Shown here: positions 16,922 to 24,274 of the stretch, piece after piece
Position numbering within the stretch: the stretch's first letter is position 1
Layout of the letters: each line of letters starts with the position of its first letter
From: DASRFA01 sp035651755
Lineage (GTDB): Bacteria > Desulfobacterota > Binatia > UBA12015
Assembly: GCA_035651755.1 (NCBI GenBank)
Contig: DASRFA010000020.1
Location: 1 to 24,274, forward strand
Direction of reading: 5' to 3'
DNA length: 24,274 nucleotides
Made by a program: the position numbers and the translations under genes
The notes under the pieces: model-generated
Told to the model about the DNA's origin: nothing
The model's input: the letters and a program-made list of their open reading frames with translations, nothing else
Database searches by the model: none

Positions 16922-17605
16922 CTAGTCGCGCTCGGATGGTGATCCGGGCGACGGGTCGCGCCAGCGCTCGAAGGAGAGGCAATCGTCGATGCTGCGGCGG
17001 ACCGGCCGCCGATACGGGACGGCGGGCCACCCGATCGGCAGCATCGCGCACGTCGGCTGGCTCGGCGGCAGGCCGAGCCACTCGTCGACCTCGCGGTGGA
17101 ACGCGAGGTGGACGGTCGTGAGCGACGCGCCGAGCCCGACCGCGCGGCACGCGAGCAGCACGTTCTGGATCGCGGGAAAGAGCGCCTGGACCTGCGGCTG
17201 ACCGCGGCGCGTCCAGCCGGCGACGAAGAGGTGCACCGGCGCCTCGTGCAGGTGCTCGGCGAGGTGCATGGCGCCGGCGAGCACCCTCCGCTTCGCCGCC
17301 GGGTAGTCCGGGCGCGCCGCCGCCTCGATCGCCGGCCGGATGTAGGCGGAGAACACCTGGCGGTAGCGCTCCGCGACCCACGCACGCCGCTCGGGCTCGG
17401 TCACCGCGATGAACGACCACGGCTGGCGATTGCCGCCGCTCGGCGCGAACGTCCCGGCCTCGCACACCTTGCGGATGAGCGCCGGCGGCACGGGATCGGC
17501 CCGCAGGCGGCGGATCGCGCACGCCGTCCGGATCCCCGCGAGGAGCGGCACGTCCTCGCCGATCGCGTCCACGTCGATCGCGGCCGGGATCGGCGGCGCC
17601 TTCAT
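16922..17605 (-). CDS. Nitroreductase-family FMN protein
   Basis: A 227-residue flavoprotein of the nitroreductase superfamily, which reduces nitro groups, quinones or other acceptors with NAD(P)H. The FMN-binding block is IRRLRADPVPPALIRKVCEA followed by APSGGNRQPWSF (about residues 50-62). The second conserved block, AIQNVLLACRAVGLGASL, is near 150. The C-terminal YRRPVRRS is the usual end motif. The substrate is unknown. The ATG at 17605 is 4 bases after the cysC stop, so cysC and this gene are almost certainly one operon. That pairing is not one I recognise as standard. Confidence 0.9.
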   Translation of the reverse strand: MKAPPIPAAIDVDAIGEDVPLLAGIRTACAIRRLRADPVPPALIRKVCEAGTFAPSGGNRQPWSFIAVTEPERRAWVAERYRQVFSAYIRPAIEAAARPDYPAAKRRVLAGAMHLAEHLHEAPVHLFVAGWTRRGQPQVQALFPAIQNVLLACRAVGLGASLTTVHLAFHREVDEWLGLPPSQPTCAMLPIGWPAVPYRRPVRRSIDDCLSFERWRDPSPGSPSERD

Positions 17606-17609
17606 CGCT

Positions 17610-18242
17610 TCACGCCCGCGCGATGTAGCCGTGCATCTCGAGGTACGCGATGACCTTCACGACGCTCTGGTCTTCGCTGAGCTCGCCGGTCCTGAGCACG
17701 AGCTCGGGCTTCTCCGGCGCCTCGTACGGCGCCGAGATGCCGGTGAACTCGGGGATCTTCCCGGCGCGGGCCTTCGCGTACAGGCCCTTCACGTCGCGGC
17801 GCTCGCACTCCTCGATCGGACAGTCGACGAAGACCTCGATGAAGTCGCCCGCTTGCATGATGGAGCGCACGCGGTCGCGGTCGCTCCGGTACGGCGAGAT
17901 GAAGGCCGTCAAGTTGACGACGCCGGCGTCGGTGAAGAGCTTTGCGACCTCGCCGATGCGGCGGATGTTCTCCGTCCGGTCCTCGGGCGAGAAGCCGAGG
18001 TCGGCGTTCAGGCCGTGGCGGACGTTGTCGCCGTCGAGGATGTACGCGCGCACGCCGCGGTCCCAGAGCGCCTTTTCGACCGCGACCGCAATCGTCGACT
18101 TGCCCGACCCCGAGAGGCCGGTGAACCACACGGTGCAGCCCTTGTGGCCGGTGATCTGCTGGCGATCGTCGCGCGTGACGTTTCCCGGATGCCAGACGAT
18201 GTTCGTCGCCTTGCGCTCGGGGGTCGTCGGGGTGCTGCTCAT
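17610..18242 (-). CDS. cysC: Adenylylsulfate (APS) kinase
   Basis: CysC phosphorylates APS to PAPS, the donor for sulfonation and for PAPS reductase. The 210-residue length fits the stand-alone enzyme. The P-loop GLSGSGKST is at residues 42-50. LDGDNVRHGLNADLGFSPED, ISPYRSDRD and DCPIEECERRDVKGLYAKA are the family's APS-binding and lid segments. The ATG at 18242 has AGGAAGGA upstream. A candidate promoter overlaps the stop of the lytic transglycosylase gene. ATP sulfurylase genes (cysD/cysN or sat) are not adjacent in this window. The nitroreductase gene follows after 4 bases. Confidence 0.96.
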   Translation of the reverse strand: MSSTPTTPERKATNIVWHPGNVTRDDRQQITGHKGCTVWFTGLSGSGKSTIAVAVEKALWDRGVRAYILDGDNVRHGLNADLGFSPEDRTENIRRIGEVAKLFTDAGVVNLTAFISPYRSDRDRVRSIMQAGDFIEVFVDCPIEECERRDVKGLYAKARAGKIPEFTGISAPYEAPEKPELVLRTGELSEDQSVVKVIAYLEMHGYIARA

Positions 18243-18307
18243 GAGGTCGTCCTTCCTGACGTGGCGGTCGGTCGTGGCGCGCCGGCCCGGCCGCGCGCGA
18301 GACGGGA

Positions 18308-18327
18308 GACCGGGCGGCGGCCCGGTC
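18308..18327. repeat. Hairpin in the cysC 5' region
   Basis: GACCGGGC (18308-18315) and GCCCGGTC (18320-18327) form a perfect 8-bp stem with a GGCG loop. If the promoter at 18333-18361 is right, the hairpin sits at the extreme 5' end of the cysC mRNA. Otherwise it may mark the end of the upstream transcript. Confidence 0.45.
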
Positions 18328-18332
18328 CCTGG

Positions 18333-18361
18333 TCGATAGTGATCGCGCCCGGGGCAGTCAA
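18333..18361 (-). promoter_or_regulatory. Candidate sigma70-type promoter for cysC
   Basis: On the minus strand TTGACT (18361-18356) and TATCGA (18338-18333) are separated by exactly 17 bases. The -35 matches 5/6 but the -10 only 3/6. It overlaps the stop codon of the upstream lytic transglycosylase gene. Confidence 0.4.
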
Positions 18362-19470
18362 TTTGTGGCGGAGCCGGACGCCTTTCCGGTCGCCGCCGCC
18401 GAAGCGGTCTTCCGCGGCGCGGGCTGCGCCTTCGCCTTGGACTTCGCGTGCGCGGATTTCGCGCCCGTTCCGACGTGCGCCTTGGCGACCGCTCGGTTGC
18501 CCTTTCCGGACGTCGTCCGCTTCGCGACCTGGACGACCGTTCGCGCCGGCGCATCGATGCGGTTGGCGAGCGAGAGGACCGTGTCGACGTACGCGGGCGA
18601 GTGGTTGTAGTGCCAGATCACCTGGCGCTTCTCGGTGAGCGTCAAGCCGCGATGCCAGCCGTGGCCTTGGAGGTACGCGGCGCACGACGCGATCGCGTCC
18701 TCGGGGTCGTAGAGGCTGACGCGGCCGTCGCCGTTGCCGTCGTTGCCGAAGAGCATGTAGCTCGTCGGCAGGAACTGCGGGATCCCGAAGGCGCCCGAGC
18801 CCGAGCCGCGGATCTCGAGCGGGTCGACGCCGAGGCGGTCCGCGAGCTCCAGCGTCGCTCGCACCTCGGGGTAGAACATCTCCTCGAGACGGCGCGCGCG
18901 CGCGACGGTCGGCCGCGCGTCCTCCGCCGACGCGGGCAGCACGCTTCCCGTATTCGCCTCGATGTTGATCGCCAGGTTGGCCGGCTCCGCGGCCATCGCG
19001 AGACGCGCGAGCGCGGGCAGGATCCGGCTCGAGCCCGTGTTCCGGCCGCACCCGGTCTCGACGTGCAGGATCGCCGCGACGACGCTCGCGGCGACGCCGT
19101 GCCGATCCTCGGCCGCGTCGAGCGCGTCCGCATAGCGCGCGCGGCAGAGCCGCGCCTGCGCCACGCTCGCCGACGTCAAGAAGCGGCGGTAGAGCGCGCG
19201 CGGCTCGCGCGGCGCGAGCGAGAAGCGAAGGCCCGTGAACTCCGGGAACCGCGGGTCCGCGAAGACGGCCGAGACGCGCTGGCGATCGAGGCCGTCGGCC
19301 GAAAGCTTCTCGATCATGTAGCCCCAGCCGCGCTGGCTCGCGGCGTCCCAGGCGCCGACCGCTCCTCGATCCGCGCGCGCTTCCGGCGCTGCGCGGCCGA
19401 GCCCGATCGCAGATGCCGCGAAGGCGATCGCCGCGGCGCGCGCGGCGACTCGGACCGCCGACCTCTTCAC
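18358..19470 (-). CDS. mltB: MltB-type lytic murein transglycosylase (GH103)
   Basis: These periplasmic enzymes cleave the MurNAc-GlcNAc bond in peptidoglycan with formation of a 1,6-anhydro end. The 370-residue product has an N-terminal signal-like hydrophobic segment (residues 8-33, no lipobox), then the MltB core. The catalytic acid is Glu138 in ILHVETGCGRNTG. FGIPQFLPTSY and the EF-hand-like GNDGNGDGRVSLYDPEDAI are classic MltB blocks, followed by VIWHYNHSPAYVDTVL. About 65 C-terminal residues form a Lys/Ala-rich basic tail without a fold. The GTG at 19470 has GGAGGAGG 7 bases upstream. It lies 31 bases after the gcdH gene on the same strand. Confidence 0.93.
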   Translation of the reverse strand: MKRSAVRVAARAAAIAFAASAIGLGRAAPEARADRGAVGAWDAASQRGWGYMIEKLSADGLDRQRVSAVFADPRFPEFTGLRFSLAPREPRALYRRFLTSASVAQARLCRARYADALDAAEDRHGVAASVVAAILHVETGCGRNTGSSRILPALARLAMAAEPANLAINIEANTGSVLPASAEDARPTVARARRLEEMFYPEVRATLELADRLGVDPLEIRGSGSGAFGIPQFLPTSYMLFGNDGNGDGRVSLYDPEDAIASCAAYLQGHGWHRGLTLTEKRQVIWHYNHSPAYVDTVLSLANRIDAPARTVVQVAKRTTSGKGNRAVAKAHVGTGAKSAHAKSKAKAQPAPRKTASAAATGKASGSATN

Positions 19471-19501
19471 CCCGCTGCCTCCTCCACCGCCGGGTCCCGC
19501 C

Positions 19502-20683
19502 TCACTCGAAGGCGGAGAGGCCGGTGATGTCCCGGCCGATCGTCAGCCGATGGACGTCCTCGGTGCCCTCGTACGTGTTCACGGTCTCCAGGTTCAGCAT
19601 GTGCCGGATCACCGGGTACTCGTCCGTGATCCCGTTCGCGCCCAGCACGTCGCGCGCGGCGCGCGCGATCGCGAGCGCCTGCGCGACGTTGTTCATCTTC
19701 GCGAGAGAGACCTGCTCGGGACGCATGCGGCCCTCGTCCTTGAGCCGGCCGAGCCGCCACGCCAGGAGCTGCGCCTTGGTGATCTCGGCCAGCATCGCGA
19801 CGAGCTTCGCCTGCACGAGCTGATAGCCGCCGATCGGCTTCGCGAACACCTTCCGCGAGCGCGCGTAGTCGAGCGCGCACTCGTAGCACGCGAGCGCCGC
19901 GCCGATCGCGCCCCACGAGATGCCGTAACGCGCCTGCGTGAGGCACATGAGGGGTGACTTGAGCCCTCCCGTTCCCGGCAGGAGGTTCTCCTCGGGGATC
20001 CAGCAGTCCTCGAGGATGAGCTCCGACGTGATCGATGCGCGGAGGCTCCACTTGCCGTGCATGAGCGGGCGCGCGAGCCCGTCGCGCTCCTTCTCGACGA
20101 GGAAGCCGCGGATGGCGCGCGGCGAGTCGTCGCCGTCGGCGACGAGCTTCGCCCACACGACCGCGACGTCCGCGACCGAGCCGTTCGTGATCCAGCGCTT
20201 GGTGCCGTTCAGGACGAAGCCGCCGCGCTCGCGGCGCGCGCGCGTCAGCATGCCACCCGGGTTCGAACCGTAGTCCGGCTCCGTCAAGCCGAAGCAGCCG
20301 ATGGCCTCGCCGCGCGCCATGCGCGGGAGCCAGTGCCGCTTCTGCGCCTCCGACCCGAACGTCAGGATCGGGTACATGACCAGCGACGACTGGACGCTCG
20401 CGAACGACCGCAGCCCGGAGTCGCCGCGCTCGAGCTCCTGCGCCATGAGGCCGTAGCAGACCGAGTTCAGGCCGGCTCCGCCGTACTCGGAGGGGACCGT
20501 CGGGCCGAACGCGCCCAACTCGGCGAGCCGGGGCACGAGCTCCATCGGGAACGTGCCGGCCGCGAAGTGCCGGCGCGCGAGCGGCAGGTACTCGTCGTCG
20601 ACGAAGCGTCGGACCGTGTCGCGAACCGCGCGCTCCTCGGGCGACAGCAGCTCCTCGACCGCGTAGTAGTCCGTCGCCGACAC
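19502..20683 (-). CDS. gcdH: Glutaryl-CoA dehydrogenase (acyl-CoA dehydrogenase family)
   Basis: GcdH oxidises and decarboxylates glutaryl-CoA to crotonyl-CoA with FAD, in lysine, tryptophan or aromatic degradation. The 393-residue product matches GCDH more than generic acyl-CoA dehydrogenases: RSFASVQSSLVMYPI (Arg92, equivalent to human Arg94), CFGLTEPDYGSNPGGM, LNGTKRWITN and the terminal NTYEGTEDVH with catalytic Glu372. Human GCDH has NTYEGTHDIH at this place. The GTG at 20683 lacks a good Shine-Dalgarno. No electron-transfer flavoprotein or CoA-transferase genes are adjacent. Assignment to glutaryl-CoA rather than another substrate is inference from these motifs. Confidence 0.9.
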   Translation of the reverse strand: MSATDYYAVEELLSPEERAVRDTVRRFVDDEYLPLARRHFAAGTFPMELVPRLAELGAFGPTVPSEYGGAGLNSVCYGLMAQELERGDSGLRSFASVQSSLVMYPILTFGSEAQKRHWLPRMARGEAIGCFGLTEPDYGSNPGGMLTRARRERGGFVLNGTKRWITNGSVADVAVVWAKLVADGDDSPRAIRGFLVEKERDGLARPLMHGKWSLRASITSELILEDCWIPEENLLPGTGGLKSPLMCLTQARYGISWGAIGAALACYECALDYARSRKVFAKPIGGYQLVQAKLVAMLAEITKAQLLAWRLGRLKDEGRMRPEQVSLAKMNNVAQALAIARAARDVLGANGITDEYPVIRHMLNLETVNTYEGTEDVHRLTIGRDITGLSAFE

Positions 20684-20692
20684 GCCTGCGAC

Positions 20693-20720
20693 GTTATGCC
20701 TCGGCCGTCTCGCGGGTCAA
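20693..20720 (-). promoter_or_regulatory. Candidate promoter for gcdH
   Basis: On the minus strand TTGACC (20720-20715), a 16-base spacer, and CATAAC (20698-20693). The matches are 5/6 and 4/6. The predicted start of transcription would fall only a few bases before the GTG at 20683, giving a nearly leaderless mRNA. Confidence 0.45.
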
Positions 20721-20738
20721 CTTGAGTGGGAGCGAGGA

Positions 20739-20757
20739 GCGCAGGCTTTGCCTGCGC
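20739..20757. repeat. Hairpin 1 of a REP/BIME-like pair
   Basis: GCGCAGGC (20739-20746) and GCCTGCGC (20750-20757) form a perfect 8-bp stem with a TTT loop. It lies in the intergenic region between the divergent gcdH and cysQ genes. Confidence 0.6.
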
Positions 20758-20783
20758 GACGGGGCCCATCGGAGGAGCGGAGA

Positions 20784-20804
20784 CTGGCGAGCGACGCTCG
20801 CCAG
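20784..20804. repeat. Hairpin 2 of a REP/BIME-like pair
   Basis: CTGGCGAGC (20784-20792) and GCTCGCCAG (20796-20804) form a perfect 9-bp stem with a GAC loop. The motif GGCGAGC recurs at 20804-20810. Together with hairpin 1 this resembles a dispersed extragenic palindromic element, but no second copy was seen in this window. Confidence 0.6.
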
Positions 20805-20872
20805 GCGAGCACCGCACGGGGGGCGAATTGGAATGGCTTGACCCGCGCATCGCGGTAGTGGAGCAGGGCGGG

Positions 20873-21691
20873 ATGTCGCAGGATCCTTTCTCGACGCTGG
20901 ACGCGGACCTCGCATTCGCCATCGCGGCGGCTCGGAGCGCGGGCGAGCGAGTGCTCGCGCTTCGCACGAGCGGGCGGTGGGAGGGCGATGTGCTCGCCGA
21001 CATCGGCGACCAGGCGGCCGATGGGCTGCTGCAGGGTCTCATCCGCGGGCGCCATCCGCAGGACGGTCTCCTGAGCGAGGAGACGGCGGACTCACCCGAG
21101 CGACTCGAGCGTTCGCGCTGCTGGATCGTCGACCCGCTCGACGGGACGCGCGAGTTCAGCCAGTGGCGCGACGACTGGGCGATCCACGTCGCGCTCGCGA
21201 TCGACGGCGCGTGCGCGCTCGCGGCGGTCGCGCTGCCCTCGGCCGGCCGGCTCGCGTGGGGCGTCGCGCTCCCCGGGCGCGAGCGCGCGGCGCTCGAGGG
21301 CGGCGGCCGTCTCCTCCGCGGCGACGATCCCGGACCCGCGGTGCCGCGTGTCGTCGTGTCGCGGAGCCACACGCCCGAGTGGGTCGCCCGCTTCTGCGAG
21401 CGCCTCGGCGCCGGGCCTCCCGAGCCGTGGGGAAGCGCCGGTTACAAGACGCTCCGCATCCTGCTCGGCGAGGCCGACGTCTACGTCCACAAGGTCGGCT
21501 TGAAGGAGTGGGACACGTGCGCGCCGGAGACGATCGCGCGTGCCCTCGGATGGACGGTCTGCCGCCTGCGAGGCGAGGAGCACCGCTACAACCGACCCGA
21601 CCCGCGGAACCACGAGCTGGTCGTGTGCCGGCCGGCGTGGAAGGAGAGGGTGGTCGCGGCGCTCGCGGCGTCGGGCGCGTCCGACGGCTGA
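20873..21691 (+). CDS. cysQ: 3'(2'),5'-bisphosphate nucleotidase (CysQ, inositol monophosphatase family)
   Basis: CysQ removes the 3'-phosphate from PAP (and PAPS), relieving PAP toxicity in sulfur metabolism. The 272-residue product has the Mg-dependent phosphatase motifs SEET (Glu69-Glu70), DPLDGTREF (Asp87, Asp90, Thr92) and GLKEWDTCAPE (Asp214). WDxCAPE with DPLDGTxEF favours the CysQ branch over inositol monophosphatase. The ATG at 20873 has a purine-rich leader (GGAGCAGGGCGGG). The longer in-frame start at 20726 would run through the hairpin region and is rejected. It ends 26 bases before the convergent metallo-beta-lactamase gene. APS kinase lies 2.6 kb away on the other strand. Confidence 0.9.
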   Translation: MSQDPFSTLDADLAFAIAAARSAGERVLALRTSGRWEGDVLADIGDQAADGLLQGLIRGRHPQDGLLSEETADSPERLERSRCWIVDPLDGTREFSQWRDDWAIHVALAIDGACALAAVALPSAGRLAWGVALPGRERAALEGGGRLLRGDDPGPAVPRVVVSRSHTPEWVARFCERLGAGPPEPWGSAGYKTLRILLGEADVYVHKVGLKEWDTCAPETIARALGWTVCRLRGEEHRYNRPDPRNHELVVCRPAWKERVVAALAASGASDG

Positions 21692-21717
21692 CGCCGTTTC
21701 AAGGCGCGGATCGCAGC

Positions 21718-23130
21718 TCAGTCCAGCGGCACGACCGCGCCGTCCTGGGCGACGCGCGCGTCCCAACCCAGGCGGTGGCGGATCGCGGCGGCGAGCGTGT
21801 CGGCCGACTGCGGCTCGCCGTGCACGCACCAGGTCGCGCGCGGCGGACGCGCGATCTCGCCGAGCCAGCGCAGGATCTCCGACTGGTCGGCGTGCGCCGA
21901 GAACCCGTCGACCTTCGCGACCCTCGCCCGCACCGGAACCTCGTGGCCGAAGATGCGGACGGTCGGCGCGCCGTCCTGCAGCGCGCGGCCGCGCGTCCCG
22001 GCCGCCTGGTAGCCCACGAGCAGCACCGTGGTGCTGGGATCGGGAAGCCGGCGGAAGAGGTGGTGCAGGATGCGGCCGCCGGTCGCCATGCCGCTGGACG
22101 AGATGACGATCATCGGCCCGGAGGCGTCGTTCAGCGACTTCGAGTCGTCCGACGTCCGCAGCAGGCGGGTGCGCGGCACGGAGAGCGGCGAGCGCCCGTG
22201 GTCGACGAGCGCTCGCATGTCGAGGTCGTGGTCCTCTCCGTGGCGCGCGTAGAGGTCGGTCACCTCGATGGCCATCGGGCTGTCGATGAAGAGCGGCAGC
22301 TGCGGGATGCGGCCGGCGTCCTCGAGGCTCCGGAGCACGTAGAGCAGCTCCTGCGTCCGGTCGACGGCGAACGCCGGCACGAGGAGCGTCCCGCGCCGCT
22401 CGGCGACGTCGATCACGATGCGCGCGAGCTCGTCGCTCGGGTCCGCGGCGTGGTGACGATCGCCGTAGGTCGACTCGACGAGGACGACGTCGGCCTCGCG
22501 CACGGTCTCGGGCGAGCGGAGGATCGGCCGCCCGTAGCGCCCGAGGTCGCCGGAGAACAGCACGCGGACCGGCACGCGGCCGGGCACGAGCGCGTCGACG
22601 GTCGCCGACCCCAGGATGTGGCCCGCACGCCGGAGCACGACCCGCAGCTCGTGCGCGACCTCGAACTCCTCGCCGTAGGCGTGCGGGTCGACGAGCGCGA
22701 GGGCGCGCCGCGCGTCGTCGGTCGTGTAGAGCGGGAGCGCGGGGACGTGCTTCGACGCGCGATGGCGGTTCGCGTAGCGCGCGTCCTCCTCCTGGAGGCC
22801 GGCGGAGTCGAGCAGGAGGATCTCGAGGAGGTCCGCCGTGCCGGACGTGCAGTGGATCGGGCCCCGAAAGCCGCGCTTGACGAGCAGCGGCAGCGCCCCC
22901 GAGTGGTCGATGTGCGCGTGCGACAGGACCACCGCGTCGACGCCCGCCGGATCGAACGGGAAGGGCGACCAGTTGCGCTCGCGGAGCGCTTTCAGGCCCT
23001 GGAAGAGGCCGCAGTCGAGCAGGACGCGGGCGCGATCGGTCGCGATCAGGTGCTTCGAGCCCGTGACCGTGCCGGCCGCGCCGAGGAACTGGAGGGTCGC
23101 GGTTGGAGGTCGGGCGATCGCGTCCGCCAT
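21718..23130 (-). CDS. Metallo-beta-lactamase / beta-CASP RNase-like protein
   Basis: A 470-residue protein of the CPSF73/RNase J-like superfamily, predicted to cut RNA in the cytosol. The zinc-binding signature SHAHIDHSG gives His71, His73, Asp75 and His76. Further metal and catalytic motifs are RRAGHILGS, FSGDLGRYGRP and ESTYGDR. The beta-CASP part shows PAFAVDRTQELLY, DSPMA, SSSGMATGGRILHHL and VDGFSAHADQ, the last holding a metal-binding His. It resembles the bacterial archetype TTHA0252 in length and order and lacks the extra C-terminal domain of RNase J. The ATG at 23130 has a weak Shine-Dalgarno. It is divergent from moaC across about 100 bases. Confidence 0.93.
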   Translation of the reverse strand: MADAIARPPTATLQFLGAAGTVTGSKHLIATDRARVLLDCGLFQGLKALRERNWSPFPFDPAGVDAVVLSHAHIDHSGALPLLVKRGFRGPIHCTSGTADLLEILLLDSAGLQEEDARYANRHRASKHVPALPLYTTDDARRALALVDPHAYGEEFEVAHELRVVLRRAGHILGSATVDALVPGRVPVRVLFSGDLGRYGRPILRSPETVREADVVLVESTYGDRHHAADPSDELARIVIDVAERRGTLLVPAFAVDRTQELLYVLRSLEDAGRIPQLPLFIDSPMAIEVTDLYARHGEDHDLDMRALVDHGRSPLSVPRTRLLRTSDDSKSLNDASGPMIVISSSGMATGGRILHHLFRRLPDPSTTVLLVGYQAAGTRGRALQDGAPTVRIFGHEVPVRARVAKVDGFSAHADQSEILRWLGEIARPPRATWCVHGEPQSADTLAAAIRHRLGWDARVAQDGAVVPLD

Positions 23131-23232
23131 CGCGTTCGACGCTAGTCCCCAGCGCGCGAGGCGGCAAACGGGTGGGCGCGTGCTACGACGCTTCGGAATG
23201 CGCGCCGCGCCGCGGTGCGCGACGATGCCGCG

Positions 23233-23738
<506 letters not shown>

Positions 23739-23742
<4 letters not shown>

Positions 23743-24274
23743 CGCGCGCTCCGCGCTCGGACTTCGAGCTCGACGTCAAGCTCAAGCCGGGAAAGGACGG
23801 TCCGGCGCGAGCCGGCCATCCCTGGATCTTCTCGGGCGCGATCGCCGAGCTGACGGGCGCGGAGGAGCCGGGTGCGTTCGCGCGCGTCGTGTCGGCCGAC
23901 GGTCAGCCGCTCGGCGTCGGAACGTACAACCCGCGCGGCTCGATCGCCGTGCGCTTCCTCTCGCGCGTCGAGGAGCCGATCGACGGAGCGCTCGTCCGGC
24001 GCCGGGTCGCGGAGGCGCACGCGCTGCGCGTCGCCGCGCGCCTCGACGAGGGCGGCGGATACCGGCTGCTGAACGGCGAGGGCGACGGCCTTCCGGGGGT
24101 CGTCGCCGACGTCTACGGGCGGTACGCCGTCGTCCAGATCGTGACCGCGGGCGCCGAGCGGCTCCGCGACGCGATCGTCGACGCGGTCGGCGACGTCGTC
24201 GGGACGGAGGGCGTCTTCGAGCGCTCGACCGGCGGCGCGCGTCGCGACGAGGGGCTGGCGGACCGGGTCGGCGT
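23739..24274 (+). CDS. rlmI: RlmI-type class I SAM-dependent rRNA methyltransferase, 5' part
   Basis: The open frame from the GTG at 23739 runs 178 codons to the window end without a stop. The product starts with a PUA-like domain (LKPGKDGPARAGHPWIFSGA, VVSADGQPLGVGTYNPRG, VRFLSR) and continues into the linker of the COG1092 family, with YRLLNGEGDGLPGVVADVYG and VVQI. This family methylates a cytosine of 23S rRNA (RlmI) or has related targets. The SAM-binding catalytic domain is beyond the window, so the exact target is not certain. The start overlaps moaC by 4 bases. Confidence 0.87.

Noticed and set aside
20838..20843. TTGACC upstream of cysQ
   Set aside because: No -10 at a suitable distance.

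Overview
The window is very GC-rich, densely packed chromosomal DNA with short intergenic gaps, 4-nt start/stop overlaps and many GTG/TTG starts. It looks like a deltaproteobacterial-grade genome. The best guess is Candidatus Binatia (Binatota / Desulfobacterota_B) or a Myxococcota relative. The main clues are an exported protein at 12293-13963 with disintegrin-like and thrombospondin type 3 repeats plus a C-terminal beta domain of a type I associate with Binatia, and a Myxococcus-like sigma54-family regulator. The taxon is an inference. No transposase, integrase, CRISPR array, tRNA or rRNA was seen.

Layout. (1) 1-8642 is a histidine biosynthesis region: the 3' part of murA, hisD, then an inverted two-gene block (an inner-membrane protein and a thioredoxin-fold DUF255 protein that looks like a lipoprotein), then hisB-hisH-hisA-hisF. 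hisG, hisC, hisI and hisE are not in the window. (2) 8747-9646 holds a small four-helix membrane protein and a VOC-fold protein. (3) 9622-12175 holds nicotinate phosphoribosyltransferase (minus) divergent from a CDF metal efflux protein (plus), then a hairpin-rich convergent intergenic region. (4) 12293-20683 is a long minus-strand run, read right to left: glutaryl-CoA dehydrogenase, MltB-type lytic transglycosylase, APS kinase, nitroreductase, thioredoxin reductase, a GAF/AAA+/Fis regulator with an altered GAFTGA loop, and the exported Cys-rich protein. (5) 20684-20872 is a divergent intergenic region with two strong hairpins resembling a REP/BIME-type element. (6) 20873-24274 holds cysQ (plus), a beta-CASP metallo-beta-lactamase RNase-like protein (minus), moaC (plus) and the 5' part of an RlmI-type rRNA methyltransferase (plus).

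How genes may work together. hisB, H, A and F are translationally coupled and carry out consecutive histidine steps. CysC makes PAPS and CysQ removes the by-product PAP, though they are not adjacent. Most other genes are housekeeping. The points most worth a second look are the GAHSTA regulator next to the large exported protein with a structured upstream region, the lipoprotein form of DUF255 inside the his region, and the hairpin pair at 20739-20804. I did not find a convincing new multi-gene defence or mobile system.
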